A DNA stretch of 63,395 bases from assembly GCA_013150955.1 (NCBI GenBank), contig JAADJD010000025.1, positions 1 through 63,395 on the forward strand. The letters run 5' to 3'. Positions 56,512 to 63,395 of this stretch are shown one piece after another. The DNA comes from Calditrichota bacterium. Its GTDB lineage: Bacteria; Calditrichota; Calditrichia; RBG-13-44-9; J042. The notes below the pieces were generated by a model. It worked only from the letters and a program-made list of their open reading frames with translations. It ran no database searches and had not been told where the DNA came from. Numbering within the stretch: the first letter of the stretch is position 1; every line of letters begins with the position of its first letter. The position numbers were made by a program, and so were the translations under genes.

Positions 56512-57828
56512 GCGCAACAGGCAGCCCGTCAGGCCCTGGAAGCGCTGGACCTCCAGATGAAGGAAAGTAAAACGCGCATCACCCACTTTGACGAAGGCTT
56601 CCACTACCTGGGCTATCTGTTCTGCCGCTCCGTCATCCTGGAAACGTCCAAACAAGACCCTGACGATCCGTTCCGCTGGGAATTACTGGATGAATCCCGC
56701 ATTCCACCCAACAGCTGGCCGGCCCGCTGCCGCATTTCTGGCAAACCGCTCTCAGAATTCATTCAACAAACCCGATTCAAGCGCTTTAAGGAACTGTTTG
56801 ATCGACCGGCCACATTGCCAGACATTCCGGGTCTAAAACCGGTTTACCTGGGGAACTACCAACAAAAACTGCGGATCAAACACCAGAGCCTGCGCATCGA
56901 AGATACCCAGCAGCGATTGGCCGTTGCCCGCTATCCCATCCATAGTGTTCAATCGCTGGTGTTGCTGGGAAGCATACCCGTTAGTATGCCAACCCTTTAC
57001 CGATTACTCCGCAGGCAGATTCCGGTATTTTTATGCAATCGCCTGGGGGAACCCCTCGGGTTCATTCAACCGCAAGCCTTTATCCAGCCCGAACTATGGG
57101 TAAAACAGCAGCAACACTTTACCCAACCCGAATTTGCGCTTCAATTCAGTCAGGAGATTGTGAAAGCCAAAATTCACAATTACCTCCAGTGCATCCGTTT
57201 TGAGGAATCGCCCGAGATACAGGATATTTGCCACCAGCTGCTTCAACTTCAGCACAGTTGCGAAAATAAAACCACATTAAATGGGCTGCGCGGTGTGGAA
57301 GGACGTGCAGCAGCCCTTTTCTACCAGGCCTTTCAAATGGCAATTGGAGACGATTGGTGTTTCACCGGAAGATATCGACGGCCACCAACGGATCCCGTTA
57401 ATGCACTCCTTTCGCTGGGATATACGATTTTGTACCATCATCTGACCCTGATCATTTTACAATCCGGCCTGAATCCCTGGCAGGGCATCTATCACCAAAG
57501 CCGAAAAAATTATTGTGCCCTTAGCAGTGATATTCAAGAGGAGTTTCGTTTTCTGATTGACCGACTGATATTAACCTTGATTCGCCGTAAGCAACTAAAA
57601 CCCAGCGCTTTTCCCGCCCGGGAAAAAAGTGGCGGATATTACGTTTTGCCCCGGAACCAGAAAGCCGATTTCATTCAAAAAGTGGAAGCCAAATTTCTGG
57701 AACGCATCCGCTTGCGTCAGCCAGAGGGTGAATTTTCCTATCGGGAAGTGATGGTGCGGCAGGTTCACCAATTAAAACAAATTGTTCTGGGAGAACGATT
57801 GGAATACCAGGCATTCAGGAGACGATGA
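56512..57828 (+). CDS. cas1: RT tail and Cas1 integrase part of Cas6-RT-Cas1, downstream of the stop
   Basis: This continues the same reading frame after the TAA: the end of the RT (AQQAARQALEALDLQ ... HFDEGFHYLGYLF) and a complete Cas1. Catalytic residues of the integrase are present: Glu802 in GVEGRAAALFYQAF, His867 in GIYHQSRKN, and Asp879/Glu882 in SDIQEEFRFLI (numbering along the fused frame). The first ATG after the stop is at 56557, but no convincing ribosome site precedes it, so separate translation would be weak. The Cas1 moiety looks free of decay. Either the stop is recent, or it is read through, or the isolate's base was misread. The stop codon overlaps cas2's start (ATGA). Confidence 0.92.
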   Translation, partial: AQQAARQALEALDLQMKESKTRITHFDEGFHYLGYLFCRSVILETSKQDPDDPFRWELLDESRIPPNSWPARCRISGKPLSEFIQQTRFKRFKELFDRPATLPDIPGLKPVYLGNYQQKLRIKHQSLRIEDTQQRLAVARYPIHSVQSLVLLGSIPVSMPTLYRLLRRQIPVFLCNRLGEPLGFIQPQAFIQPELWVKQQQHFTQPEFALQFSQEIVKAKIHNYLQCIRFEESPEIQDICHQLLQLQHSCENKTTLNGLRGVEGRAAALFYQAFQMAIGDDWCFTGRYRRPPTDPVNALLSLGYTILYHHLTLIILQSGLNPWQGIYHQSRKNYCALSSDIQEEFRFLIDRLILTLIRRKQLKPSAFPAREKSGGYYVLPRNQKADFIQKVEAKFLERIRLRQPEGEFSYREVMVRQVHQLKQIVLGERLEYQAFRRR

Positions 57829-58115
57829 GCATGCATTATCTAATTTGCTATGACATCGAAGACGATCGGCAGCGGAGCCGAATGGCACATCTTCTGGAAG
57901 GATTTGGTGAACGCGTGCAGAAATCAGTATTTGAGTGTCAACTGGATCCCCCGGGAAGGCAGCGGTTGCTCAGGCGGATTCAGCAAGAGTTTGAACCACA
58001 GGGTCGGGATTCGATCCGAATCTACCCGCTCTGTGCAGACTGCTGTCGCCGGGCACTGGGGATGGGGCACGTTCCTTCATCTCCGTTGGCCCGGGTGGCA
58101 TACATTCACCTTTAA
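57825..58115 (+). CDS. cas2: CRISPR-associated endoribonuclease/integration factor Cas2
   Basis: Cas2 dimerises with Cas1 to form the spacer integration complex. The 96 residues have the ferredoxin-like fold, with catalytic-position Asp10 in LICYDIEDDRQRS and the typical RVQKSVFECQLDP strand, ending in RIYPLCADC. ATG at 57825 overlaps the cas1 stop; a second ATG two codons later is equally close to the CAGGAG ribosome site. Immediately followed by a dispersed repeat and leader 2. Confidence 0.96.
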   Translation: MSMHYLICYDIEDDRQRSRMAHLLEGFGERVQKSVFECQLDPPGRQRLLRRIQQEFEPQGRDSIRIYPLCADCCRRALGMGHVPSSPLARVAYIHL

Positions 58116-58335
58116 ACCCAGATTTTATTAATGGCTACGAATTACCCGAATGCACACGAACAAAAAAATAAACCCAGATGATGCATTAAACAACGAATGA
58201 CACGAATGAACACCAATAATAAAATGCACTGGATTCTATCTGGATGAAAATGTTTTCCTGGATAAGTTCGCTATTCTGTTGATATTATTCGAATTCATTC
58301 GCCTGATTCGTAGTTGAATGAATCATCTGGGTGAA
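58116..58335. repeat. Dispersed palindromic intergenic repeat, copy K, abutting CRISPR leader 2
   Basis: Left ends at about 58120 and 58172 (CCCAGATGATGCATTAAAC), then a core (TATCTGGATGAAAATG) and a right end finishing GTTGAATGAATCATCTGG. From about 58240 on it is nearly identical to the half copy before leader 1. Confidence 0.8.
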
Positions 58336-58597
58336 AATGTAGACATATTGAAATTGACGAGGATCGAATGTGGGGTTTCGAGAATGTTAAAAAAAAGAAG
58401 TTATCAATAATATTTTCAACAGGTTAAATGTTATTGAGATCCTCGACATACCATCAACATCAGGAAAAACAATGATTTATTTACTTCAAATCGAAACTTG
58501 ACAATTTTGGGCCAATTTCGTATATTGGGGGAAATGGGGTGAGGTCCTCGGAAATCGGTGTTTCAGGCCTTATGGGACAAGGGTTTCAGAGGCCGCT
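58336..58597 (+). promoter_or_regulatory. CRISPR leader 2
   Basis: Near-identical duplicate of leader 1, including the inverted repeat arms GACGAGGATC and GATCCTCGAC and the final CAGAGGCCGCT. It holds a small insertion (TTTATTTACTTC for TTTAACTTC). Confidence 0.85.
58498..58526 (+). promoter_or_regulatory. Promoter of CRISPR array 2
   Basis: TTGACA (58498-58503), 17 bp, TATATT (58521-58526), identical to the array 1 promoter. Confidence 0.85.
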
Positions 58598-59326
58598 GTT
58601 TGAAATGGGCCTGTCGGCAGGCGATTGAGACACAGCTCCTCTCTCTTCTCGAGAAGCTCCCATGCCTCCTCGGTTTGAAATGGGCCTGTCGGCAGGCGAT
58701 TGAGACAATCAATCGTCCACAAGGAGGCAAACTTTTGGCAACTTCGTTTGAAATGGGCCTGTCGGCAGGCGATTGAGACTCATATAAACCTCCTCGCCCC
58801 GTGAGATGCGTCAGCTATCTCAGTTTGAAATGGGCCTGTCGGCAGGCGATTGAGACGATTTAACTTTAAATCGCTCCATTACAAGGTCGTAATAGAGCGT
58901 TTGAAATGGGCCTGTCGGCAGGCGATTGAGACATAGACGTCTCTTGCATCCTCCCCTTTGTCGTCGGCAGCTGTTTGAAATGGGCCTGTCGGCAGGCGAT
59001 TGAGACTTCTTGCCATGATAACCTCCTTTTTTAGGAGGTTTTGTTTGAAATGGGCCTGTCGGCAGGCGATTGAGACTCAGAGCTCAACTTGGGAAGGTCG
59101 CGGTAAAGCTCGTTTGAAATGGGCCTGTCGGCAGGCGATTGAGACACGAGGCGATAGTGCCATCCGGCCCAGTAACGGTTCGTTTGAAATGGGCCTGTCG
59201 GCAGGCGATTGAGACCTTTGCTGACCAGGCAAAGCAGGATGGAGTAACCCCGCGTTTGAAATGGGCCTGTCGGCAGGCGATTGAGACGCTCAAAATTATA
59301 AATCTTAAAAATATCTGAGCGAGTAA

Positions 59327-59421
59327 GTTTGAAATGGGCCTGTCGGCAAATAAACGGAAGCTTGATCCTTGTCCCCTGTCCCTTGCTACCTTGATGGGGC
59401 CTGTCGGCAGGCGATTGAGAC
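59327..59421. mobile_element. Interrupted CRISPR repeat, array 2 unit 11
   Basis: 95 nt. Breaks after GGGCCTGTCGGCA, then AATAAACGGAAGCTTGATCC and heptamers, resuming at GGGGCCTGTCGGCAGG. Confidence 0.92.
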
Positions 59422-59461
59422 GTTTTTTTCCGCCTCGCGGGCAGAGAATTTCCGCCCGCAT

Positions 59462-59560
59462 GTTTGAAATGGGCCTGTCGGCAAACAAAAAGAGGCTTGA
59501 TCCTTGCTCCTTGTCCCCTGCTCCTTGAAATAAATGGGCCTGTCGGCAGGCGATTGAGAC
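59462..59560. mobile_element. Interrupted CRISPR repeat, array 2 unit 12
   Basis: 99 nt. Head varies (AACAAAAAGAGGCTTGATCC), and the repeat resumes after CCTTGAAATAA at ATGGGCCTGTCGGCA, showing a duplication of 15 nt. Confidence 0.92.
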
Positions 59561-59605
59561 GTTCAAGGCAGGAACAACAGAGGGGGAAGTAGAAACAACT
59601 GTAGC

Positions 59606-59707
59606 GTTTGAAATGGGCCTGTCGGCAAATAAACGGAAGCTTGATCCTTGCCCCTTGCCCCCTGCCCCTTGCTACCTTGATGGGGCTTGTCGGCAGGCGA
59701 TTGAGTC
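59606..59707. mobile_element. Interrupted CRISPR repeat, array 2 unit 13
   Basis: 102 nt, with one extra heptamer relative to unit 11 and a decayed right half (GGGGCTTGTCGG, ATTGAGTC). Confidence 0.9.
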
Positions 59708-59981
59708 ACAGATTCGCGGGACAGGATGGGCCCAAAAACAGTGAGGAAATAACGCTTTTGCAAGGATAAGAGGGACTTTTTAAATGCCTCTCTTCCTTGC
59801 CCGGGGGAAGGGGATGATCAAATGATTTTTATTGGCATGTATCGTAATGCTGATTCTGTTGGGAACCCCAAATTCGGGTAAAAACAAAGGAAGAAGGAAA
59901 CTCAACCAGGAGGGGTAAACGTATTTGGATCGATATGGTGGAAGGATGATTAAGATAAGAATAACCATTTGGGAGTAGTCT
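59708..59981. other. Intergenic region before cas10
   Basis: No gene. A GGGAG ribosome site lies seven bases before the cas10 ATG. No clear promoter could be placed; read-through from array 2 is possible. Confidence 0.4.
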
Positions 59982-61679
59982 ATGGCTTTCATTGTGGCTT
60001 TCGACACCGATAAGATTAAACAGTACATTTTTGCCACCAATAAACTCAAAGAAATCCGTGGGGCCAGTGCCATTCTGGATGAGCTGAATGAATATGAAAC
60101 CCTCAACCTGCTTCCCAAGGGGAAAGGGAATTATGATTTTGACCGCAACGAAAACGTTTGGAAATGGAATGGGAAGGATATGAAAACAGATGACTTAGAA
60201 TGGGAGGTTATTTTTGTTGGGGGTGGATCGGGGATGGTGGTATTTAAAAACAAAAATACGGCCACTAAGTTTTGCAGCGATTTGGAAAAAAGATACTATA
60301 CCTTTAGTGAAGGTGGAGCATCGATAACAACAGCAATTATTGAAACCGACGATCTGACTAATTTTCAATTACTTTATCAACGCCTTCAATTCAAATTACG
60401 TCAAAATAAAGATGCCAGGTATCAAATCTCTCAAACCTTGACCCATCCATTTTTTAGATATTGCGATAGTGATGGAAATTTGTATGCAGAAAAAACCGAT
60501 GGGAAAATTGCTTTCCGCGATGAATATTTTTTATCTGCTCAAATTAGAAGAAAAAGAGAATATGCCAAAAAAGGACGCGTTATATTTAAAAAATTCATCC
60601 AATTTCTTTTGAACGACAAAAACCAAAACTTTTCAAATTGGAGATATCTTGAATCCAATCTTAACAAAATTTTCAAAAATTTTGAGAATGTTATTTCAAG
60701 TAAAAATGGATATAAAGATATTCCCAATTCTTTTCCTGATGACATCACCGACCTTGAAGATGATCGAGGTTACATCGGTTTGATCTATGCAGACGCGAAT
60801 CGAATGGGTGAGCGCTTAGAGCAAATAAAAAGTAAGGAAGCTTACTCGTATTTCAGTAAAACCATTAAATATTGCAATGAAACGGCAATCTTTAACGCAT
60901 TAGCCAATTATATTAAACCAAAAATAATATCAACGAATAAAGGTTATAAAATTGAACTCATACCTTTTGAGATTTTCCTCCTTGGTGGGGACGACATCAT
61001 CCTTGCTGTTCCTGGTACTTGTGCATTGGAGATAGCAAGATCATATTTAGATAATTTTAAAAATTTTACAGCTAACAATTTAAGTGGCTACACTAAGGGC
61101 AATGATTTTAATAACCCATTTTTCGGAAATGGCATATCCATGTCTGCAGGTGTGGTCTTTGCTCATGGAAATTACCCTTTGCATCTCTTACTCAAATACG
61201 CCACTGAATTACAAAAGAGTGCAAAATGGAAGAGCAGGGAGATGCAAAAACAATCGAACAAAAATGGAGAAGAAGTGAATTGCATAGATTTTGAAATTAT
61301 AAAACAAAGTCTACTTCCAGATATAAAAAGCATTAGACAAACCTTTGAAGATAAATTTACAGGAAAAAGTCTCAATTTGTATAAAAGACCCTATACAACT
61401 GAAGAAATGAATGAGTTAATCAGTGAAATCCATTGTTGGAAGAAAAACTCTTTCCCAAAGAATAAGCTAAATGAAATGTATGACTTGCTACATAAAGGAC
61501 GAATGCAAGCACAAGTTGGGTTTTTGAGGATTCTTCGTCGACTCCCGGAAGAAATTCAAAAACATTTGATTCACAATTATGTAATGAAGAACATATTTCC
61601 ATGGGAAAAAAACGAGGCAGGACAGTATACTACCCCATTTTTTGATTTAATCGAAGTTTATGAATTCATATCAGAATGA
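59982..61679 (+). CDS. cas10: Cas10, HD-less, with GGDD polymerase/cyclase motif
   Basis: The large subunit of a type III interference complex. The 565 residues begin directly with the first Palm-like domain (VAFDTDKIKQYIFATNKLKEIRGAS), and there is no N-terminal HD nuclease. The second Palm domain carries YADANRMGERL from residue 269 and the active-site GGDD at 335-338 (LLGGDDIILAVPG). In the family GGDD makes cyclic oligoadenylates when target RNA is bound, while HD cuts DNA. This protein should therefore signal but not cut DNA. The membrane CARF protein upstream is a fitting receptor. The gene is visibly more AT-rich than Cas6-RT-Cas1 and is followed after 32 bp by the RAMP gene. Confidence 0.93.
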   Translation: MAFIVAFDTDKIKQYIFATNKLKEIRGASAILDELNEYETLNLLPKGKGNYDFDRNENVWKWNGKDMKTDDLEWEVIFVGGGSGMVVFKNKNTATKFCSDLEKRYYTFSEGGASITTAIIETDDLTNFQLLYQRLQFKLRQNKDARYQISQTLTHPFFRYCDSDGNLYAEKTDGKIAFRDEYFLSAQIRRKREYAKKGRVIFKKFIQFLLNDKNQNFSNWRYLESNLNKIFKNFENVISSKNGYKDIPNSFPDDITDLEDDRGYIGLIYADANRMGERLEQIKSKEAYSYFSKTIKYCNETAIFNALANYIKPKIISTNKGYKIELIPFEIFLLGGDDIILAVPGTCALEIARSYLDNFKNFTANNLSGYTKGNDFNNPFFGNGISMSAGVVFAHGNYPLHLLLKYATELQKSAKWKSREMQKQSNKNGEEVNCIDFEIIKQSLLPDIKSIRQTFEDKFTGKSLNLYKRPYTTEEMNELISEIHCWKKNSFPKNKLNEMYDLLHKGRMQAQVGFLRILRRLPEEIQKHLIHNYVMKNIFPWEKNEAGQYTTPFFDLIEVYEFISE

Positions 61680-61711
61680 ATTGAAAGTTCAATCGAGGAG
61701 ATGAAAGACCA

Positions 61712-62347
61712 ATGATCTATTCCATTACAATTGAATTTACATCCCCCCTGCATATTGGTAGTGGGATGGGAATGGGAAAATTAATAGATTTGCGTATTGT
61801 TCGAGATTCGAATAATAATATTTACTTGCCCGGTTCTACCGTAAAAGGTGTGCTACGGAGCGCCTGTAATCGCATCGCTCTGGAAAATCCTGCAGAGTTT
61901 AGCTCACGTCCCCCATGCAGTGGAAAGGATTCTGAGGGCATTTGCAAAGAGGATCCCTTTTGCACTATTTGTATCCTGTTCGGAACACCGTTTATCGAAG
62001 GTAAATTACGGTTTTTCGATCTGAATTTTGAAGCTGCTGATATGTTATTTCATGATATTCTGAAATTGGACCCTTTGAAGATTTATCCAGCTCAAATTAA
62101 GACGTCAACCAAACTTTCCCGTTACTTTCACACAGTTAGCCCAAAACAATTGTACAGTTATGAAATGACACCGCGAAATGTGATATTTAAAGGGAAACTT
62201 GAAGCACGTGGTAGCCTTTCCCCCCAGGAAGAAAATTTGTTAAAATATGCCAGCAAATATCTGTCTCACATCGGTGGTATGAAATCTCGCGGATTAGGAC
62301 GGATTAAAGAATTTAAAATTGTAAAGACCGAGGGTTATTCACAATGA
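61712..62347 (+). CDS. Csm3-like Cas7-group RAMP protein
   Basis: A 211-residue backbone subunit of the type III complex. Features: RAMP N-terminus ITIEFTSPLHIGSGMGMGKL, a candidate target-RNA-cutting Asp26 (LIDLRIVRD), the SxxKGVLRSA segment, a four-Cys zinc region (Cys69, Cys78, Cys84, Cys87, ending CILFG), and the C-terminal glycine-rich loop GGMKSRGLGRIKEF. GAGGAGA precedes the start. The stop overlaps the next gene's start (ATGA). Subtype III-D complexes carry several Csm3-like subunits, so more are expected past the window. Confidence 0.93.
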   Translation: MIYSITIEFTSPLHIGSGMGMGKLIDLRIVRDSNNNIYLPGSTVKGVLRSACNRIALENPAEFSSRPPCSGKDSEGICKEDPFCTICILFGTPFIEGKLRFFDLNFEAADMLFHDILKLDPLKIYPAQIKTSTKLSRYFHTVSPKQLYSYEMTPRNVIFKGKLEARGSLSPQEENLLKYASKYLSHIGGMKSRGLGRIKEFKIVKTEGYSQ

Positions 62348-63395
62348 TTAGAAAAGTTCTCCACATTCATTTAAAAGAACCTATATTAATTCGAGATAAA
62401 AAAGGTGTGGGGAATGTTCTTCAAAGCAAAGGTTACATTCCAGGAACGACACTGCGTGGTGCTTTGGCATTTGCATATTTAAGCATGAACGGAAAGTCCG
62501 CCAATGATGAAAACTTCAGGGAGTTTTTTCTCGCAAACAAAATCCGGTACGGACATGCCTATCCGGCTAAAACAGGAAAAAACTATCGTTCCCTACCCAT
62601 ACCGGCTACCGCTCGTTCATGTAAGTACAATCCCGGATTCATTGTGAATCCTTTCATCCAAAAAGATGATCCCCATGGTGTTATGGATATACTGTTTCCC
62701 TGGGTATTTTATCTATTGAATGAAAAAAACAATATCGATTTTCCACATCAATATCGGAAGTGTTTGCCAGACAGATGGAATCTAAACATCCATTGCGAGG
62801 CACCATTAGAACCTTTTGAGGGTTTTTATCTCATTAATGGGACCAATAACTATGAACGCATAGAGATTAAAAAACGCTTAGTTCAACGTACTGCGATTAA
62901 TGAATGGACTCAAACTGCCTGGGCCAACAAGTTGTATTCGATTGAATTTATAGAAAGGGGACAGGAATTTATATCGGAAATGTTAATTGATGATTCCTTG
63001 CTGAAAGATTTTGAGCAATTTATTAATGATAAAAGTGAAATTTTTATTGGAGGTAAAAAAAACATAGCCTCTGGAAGAGTTAACATTGAGCTCAAAGATC
63101 CTACACCATTTCCGAACCGAGAGGAATTGGAACAACGATTTAGAAATATGGACAAGGCATTTACAGATTTCTGTCAAAAATACGGAACAAATTCAGGAAA
63201 TAAATTTACGTTTTTTACAATTACCCTTCAATCCGACACGATCATTCAAGATAAATGGTTTCGGTACAAAAATTTCATCGATATCGATGATCTTAAATCG
63301 GCTGTTAAAAATGAGGATCCATCAATTTTAGATAATTTTAAACTTTTTCATGCCTGGATAAATACTGATACGGTTGCAGGATGGAACTTAGCTCC
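62344..63395 (+). CDS. csx10: Csx10-like RAMP protein, truncated by the window end
   Basis: The frame is open from the ATG (overlapping the Csm3-like stop) to the last base, about 350 codons so far. Recognisable Csx10 blocks are PGTTLRGALAFAYLS early on, RTAINEWTQTAWANKLYSIEFIERGQ in the middle, and the glycine-rich GGKKNIASGRVNIEL. VAGWN near the end of the visible part also fits. Csx10 marks subtype III-D, where it caps the complex as the Csm4/Cas5-like subunit. Incomplete because the window stops, not because of damage. Confidence 0.9.
   Translation, partial: MIRKVLHIHLKEPILIRDKKGVGNVLQSKGYIPGTTLRGALAFAYLSMNGKSANDENFREFFLANKIRYGHAYPAKTGKNYRSLPIPATARSCKYNPGFIVNPFIQKDDPHGVMDILFPWVFYLLNEKNNIDFPHQYRKCLPDRWNLNIHCEAPLEPFEGFYLINGTNNYERIEIKKRLVQRTAINEWTQTAWANKLYSIEFIERGQEFISEMLIDDSLLKDFEQFINDKSEIFIGGKKNIASGRVNIELKDPTPFPNREELEQRFRNMDKAFTDFCQKYGTNSGNKFTFFTITLQSDTIIQDKWFRYKNFIDIDDLKSAVKNEDPSILDNFKLFHAWINTDTVAGWNLA

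Larger units (their letters stand above)
58598..59707 (+). CRISPR. CRISPR array 2: 13 repeats, the last three interrupted
   Basis: Same 34-nt repeat as array 1. Intact repeats start at 58598, 58673, 58746, 58823, 58899, 58973, 59043, 59112, 59182 and 59254. Interrupted units start at 59327, 59462 and 59606, the last ending ATTGAGTC instead of ATTGAGAC. Spacers are 35-45 nt. Two spacers, 58780-58822 and 59007-59042, contain a Shine-Dalgarno plus ATG on the minus strand. The array lies between cas2 and cas10, all in one direction. Confidence 0.97.

Noticed and set aside
56509-56557. Programmed frameshift joining RT and Cas1
   Set aside because: Both parts are in the same frame; only a stop codon intervenes, so no frameshift is needed.

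Overview
The window looks like a chromosomal segment from a Gram-negative bacterium of the FCB group, most like Calditrichota/Ignavibacteria-type lineages. This is inferred from gene content, not from a phylogeny. The evidence is lipid A synthesis (lpxK), RND efflux pumps, type IX secretion (a PorU-like C25 protease next to a PorV-like protein, and two products with C-terminal type A sorting domains), an archaeal-type prolyl-tRNA synthetase, and a type III CRISPR system with a Cas6-reverse transcriptase-Cas1 protein. Both tRNA genes lack an encoded CCA end.

Layout. 0.2-14 kb: penicillin-acylase-family hydrolase, ClpC, rhomboid protease, proS, an NHLRC2-like thioredoxin/NHL protein, a PLP sulfur-amino-acid enzyme, a stand-alone Lrp ligand domain, cytidine deaminase, and an outer-membrane barrel. 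14-26.5 kb (minus strand): a surface/secretion cluster of SLBB protein, FN3 lipoprotein, PorV-like, PorU-like, and a giant repetitive T9SS cargo. 26.5-37.2 kb (minus strand): a housekeeping run of cdaA, folP, TPR protein, folE, ftsH, hpt, tilS, two CAT-anticodon tRNAs, lpxK and a DUF374 acyltransferase. 37.8-45.8 kb: a tripartite-type RND operon with one lipoprotein adaptor and two different permeases. 46-50.3 kb: glycosyltransferase, a weak secreted ORF, and an M48 metalloprotease with a TerB-like tail. 51.1-63.4 kb: the CRISPR-Cas island, all on the plus strand.

The CRISPR island runs: leader and array 1, a membrane CARF protein, a 52-aa RING-pattern zinc protein, Cas6-RT-Cas1 (split by an in-frame TAA), Cas2, leader and array 2 (a near-identical leader copy), an HD-less Cas10 with GGDD, a Csm3-like RAMP, and Csx10 (cut by the window end). 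This fits subtype III-D. Without an HD nuclease but with an intact GGDD, the complex probably signals through cyclic oligoadenylates, and the two-TM CARF protein is the obvious candidate receptor.

The most unusual structure is in the arrays. Eight of the 30 repeats, all toward the leader-distal ends, are split at the same internal site by a short element built on a CCTTGNN heptamer tract, with a 13-15 nt duplication of the repeat's own hairpin segment. Many spacers, read on the minus strand, look like coding sequence, and two contain a Shine-Dalgarno plus start codon, so their crRNAs would be antisense to mRNA.

Intergenic regions carry at least ten copies of a near-palindromic dispersed repeat (ends ACCCAGATTATGCATTA and its complement). 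One copy is itself interrupted by a 223-bp element with 19-bp inverted ends and four perfect hairpins.
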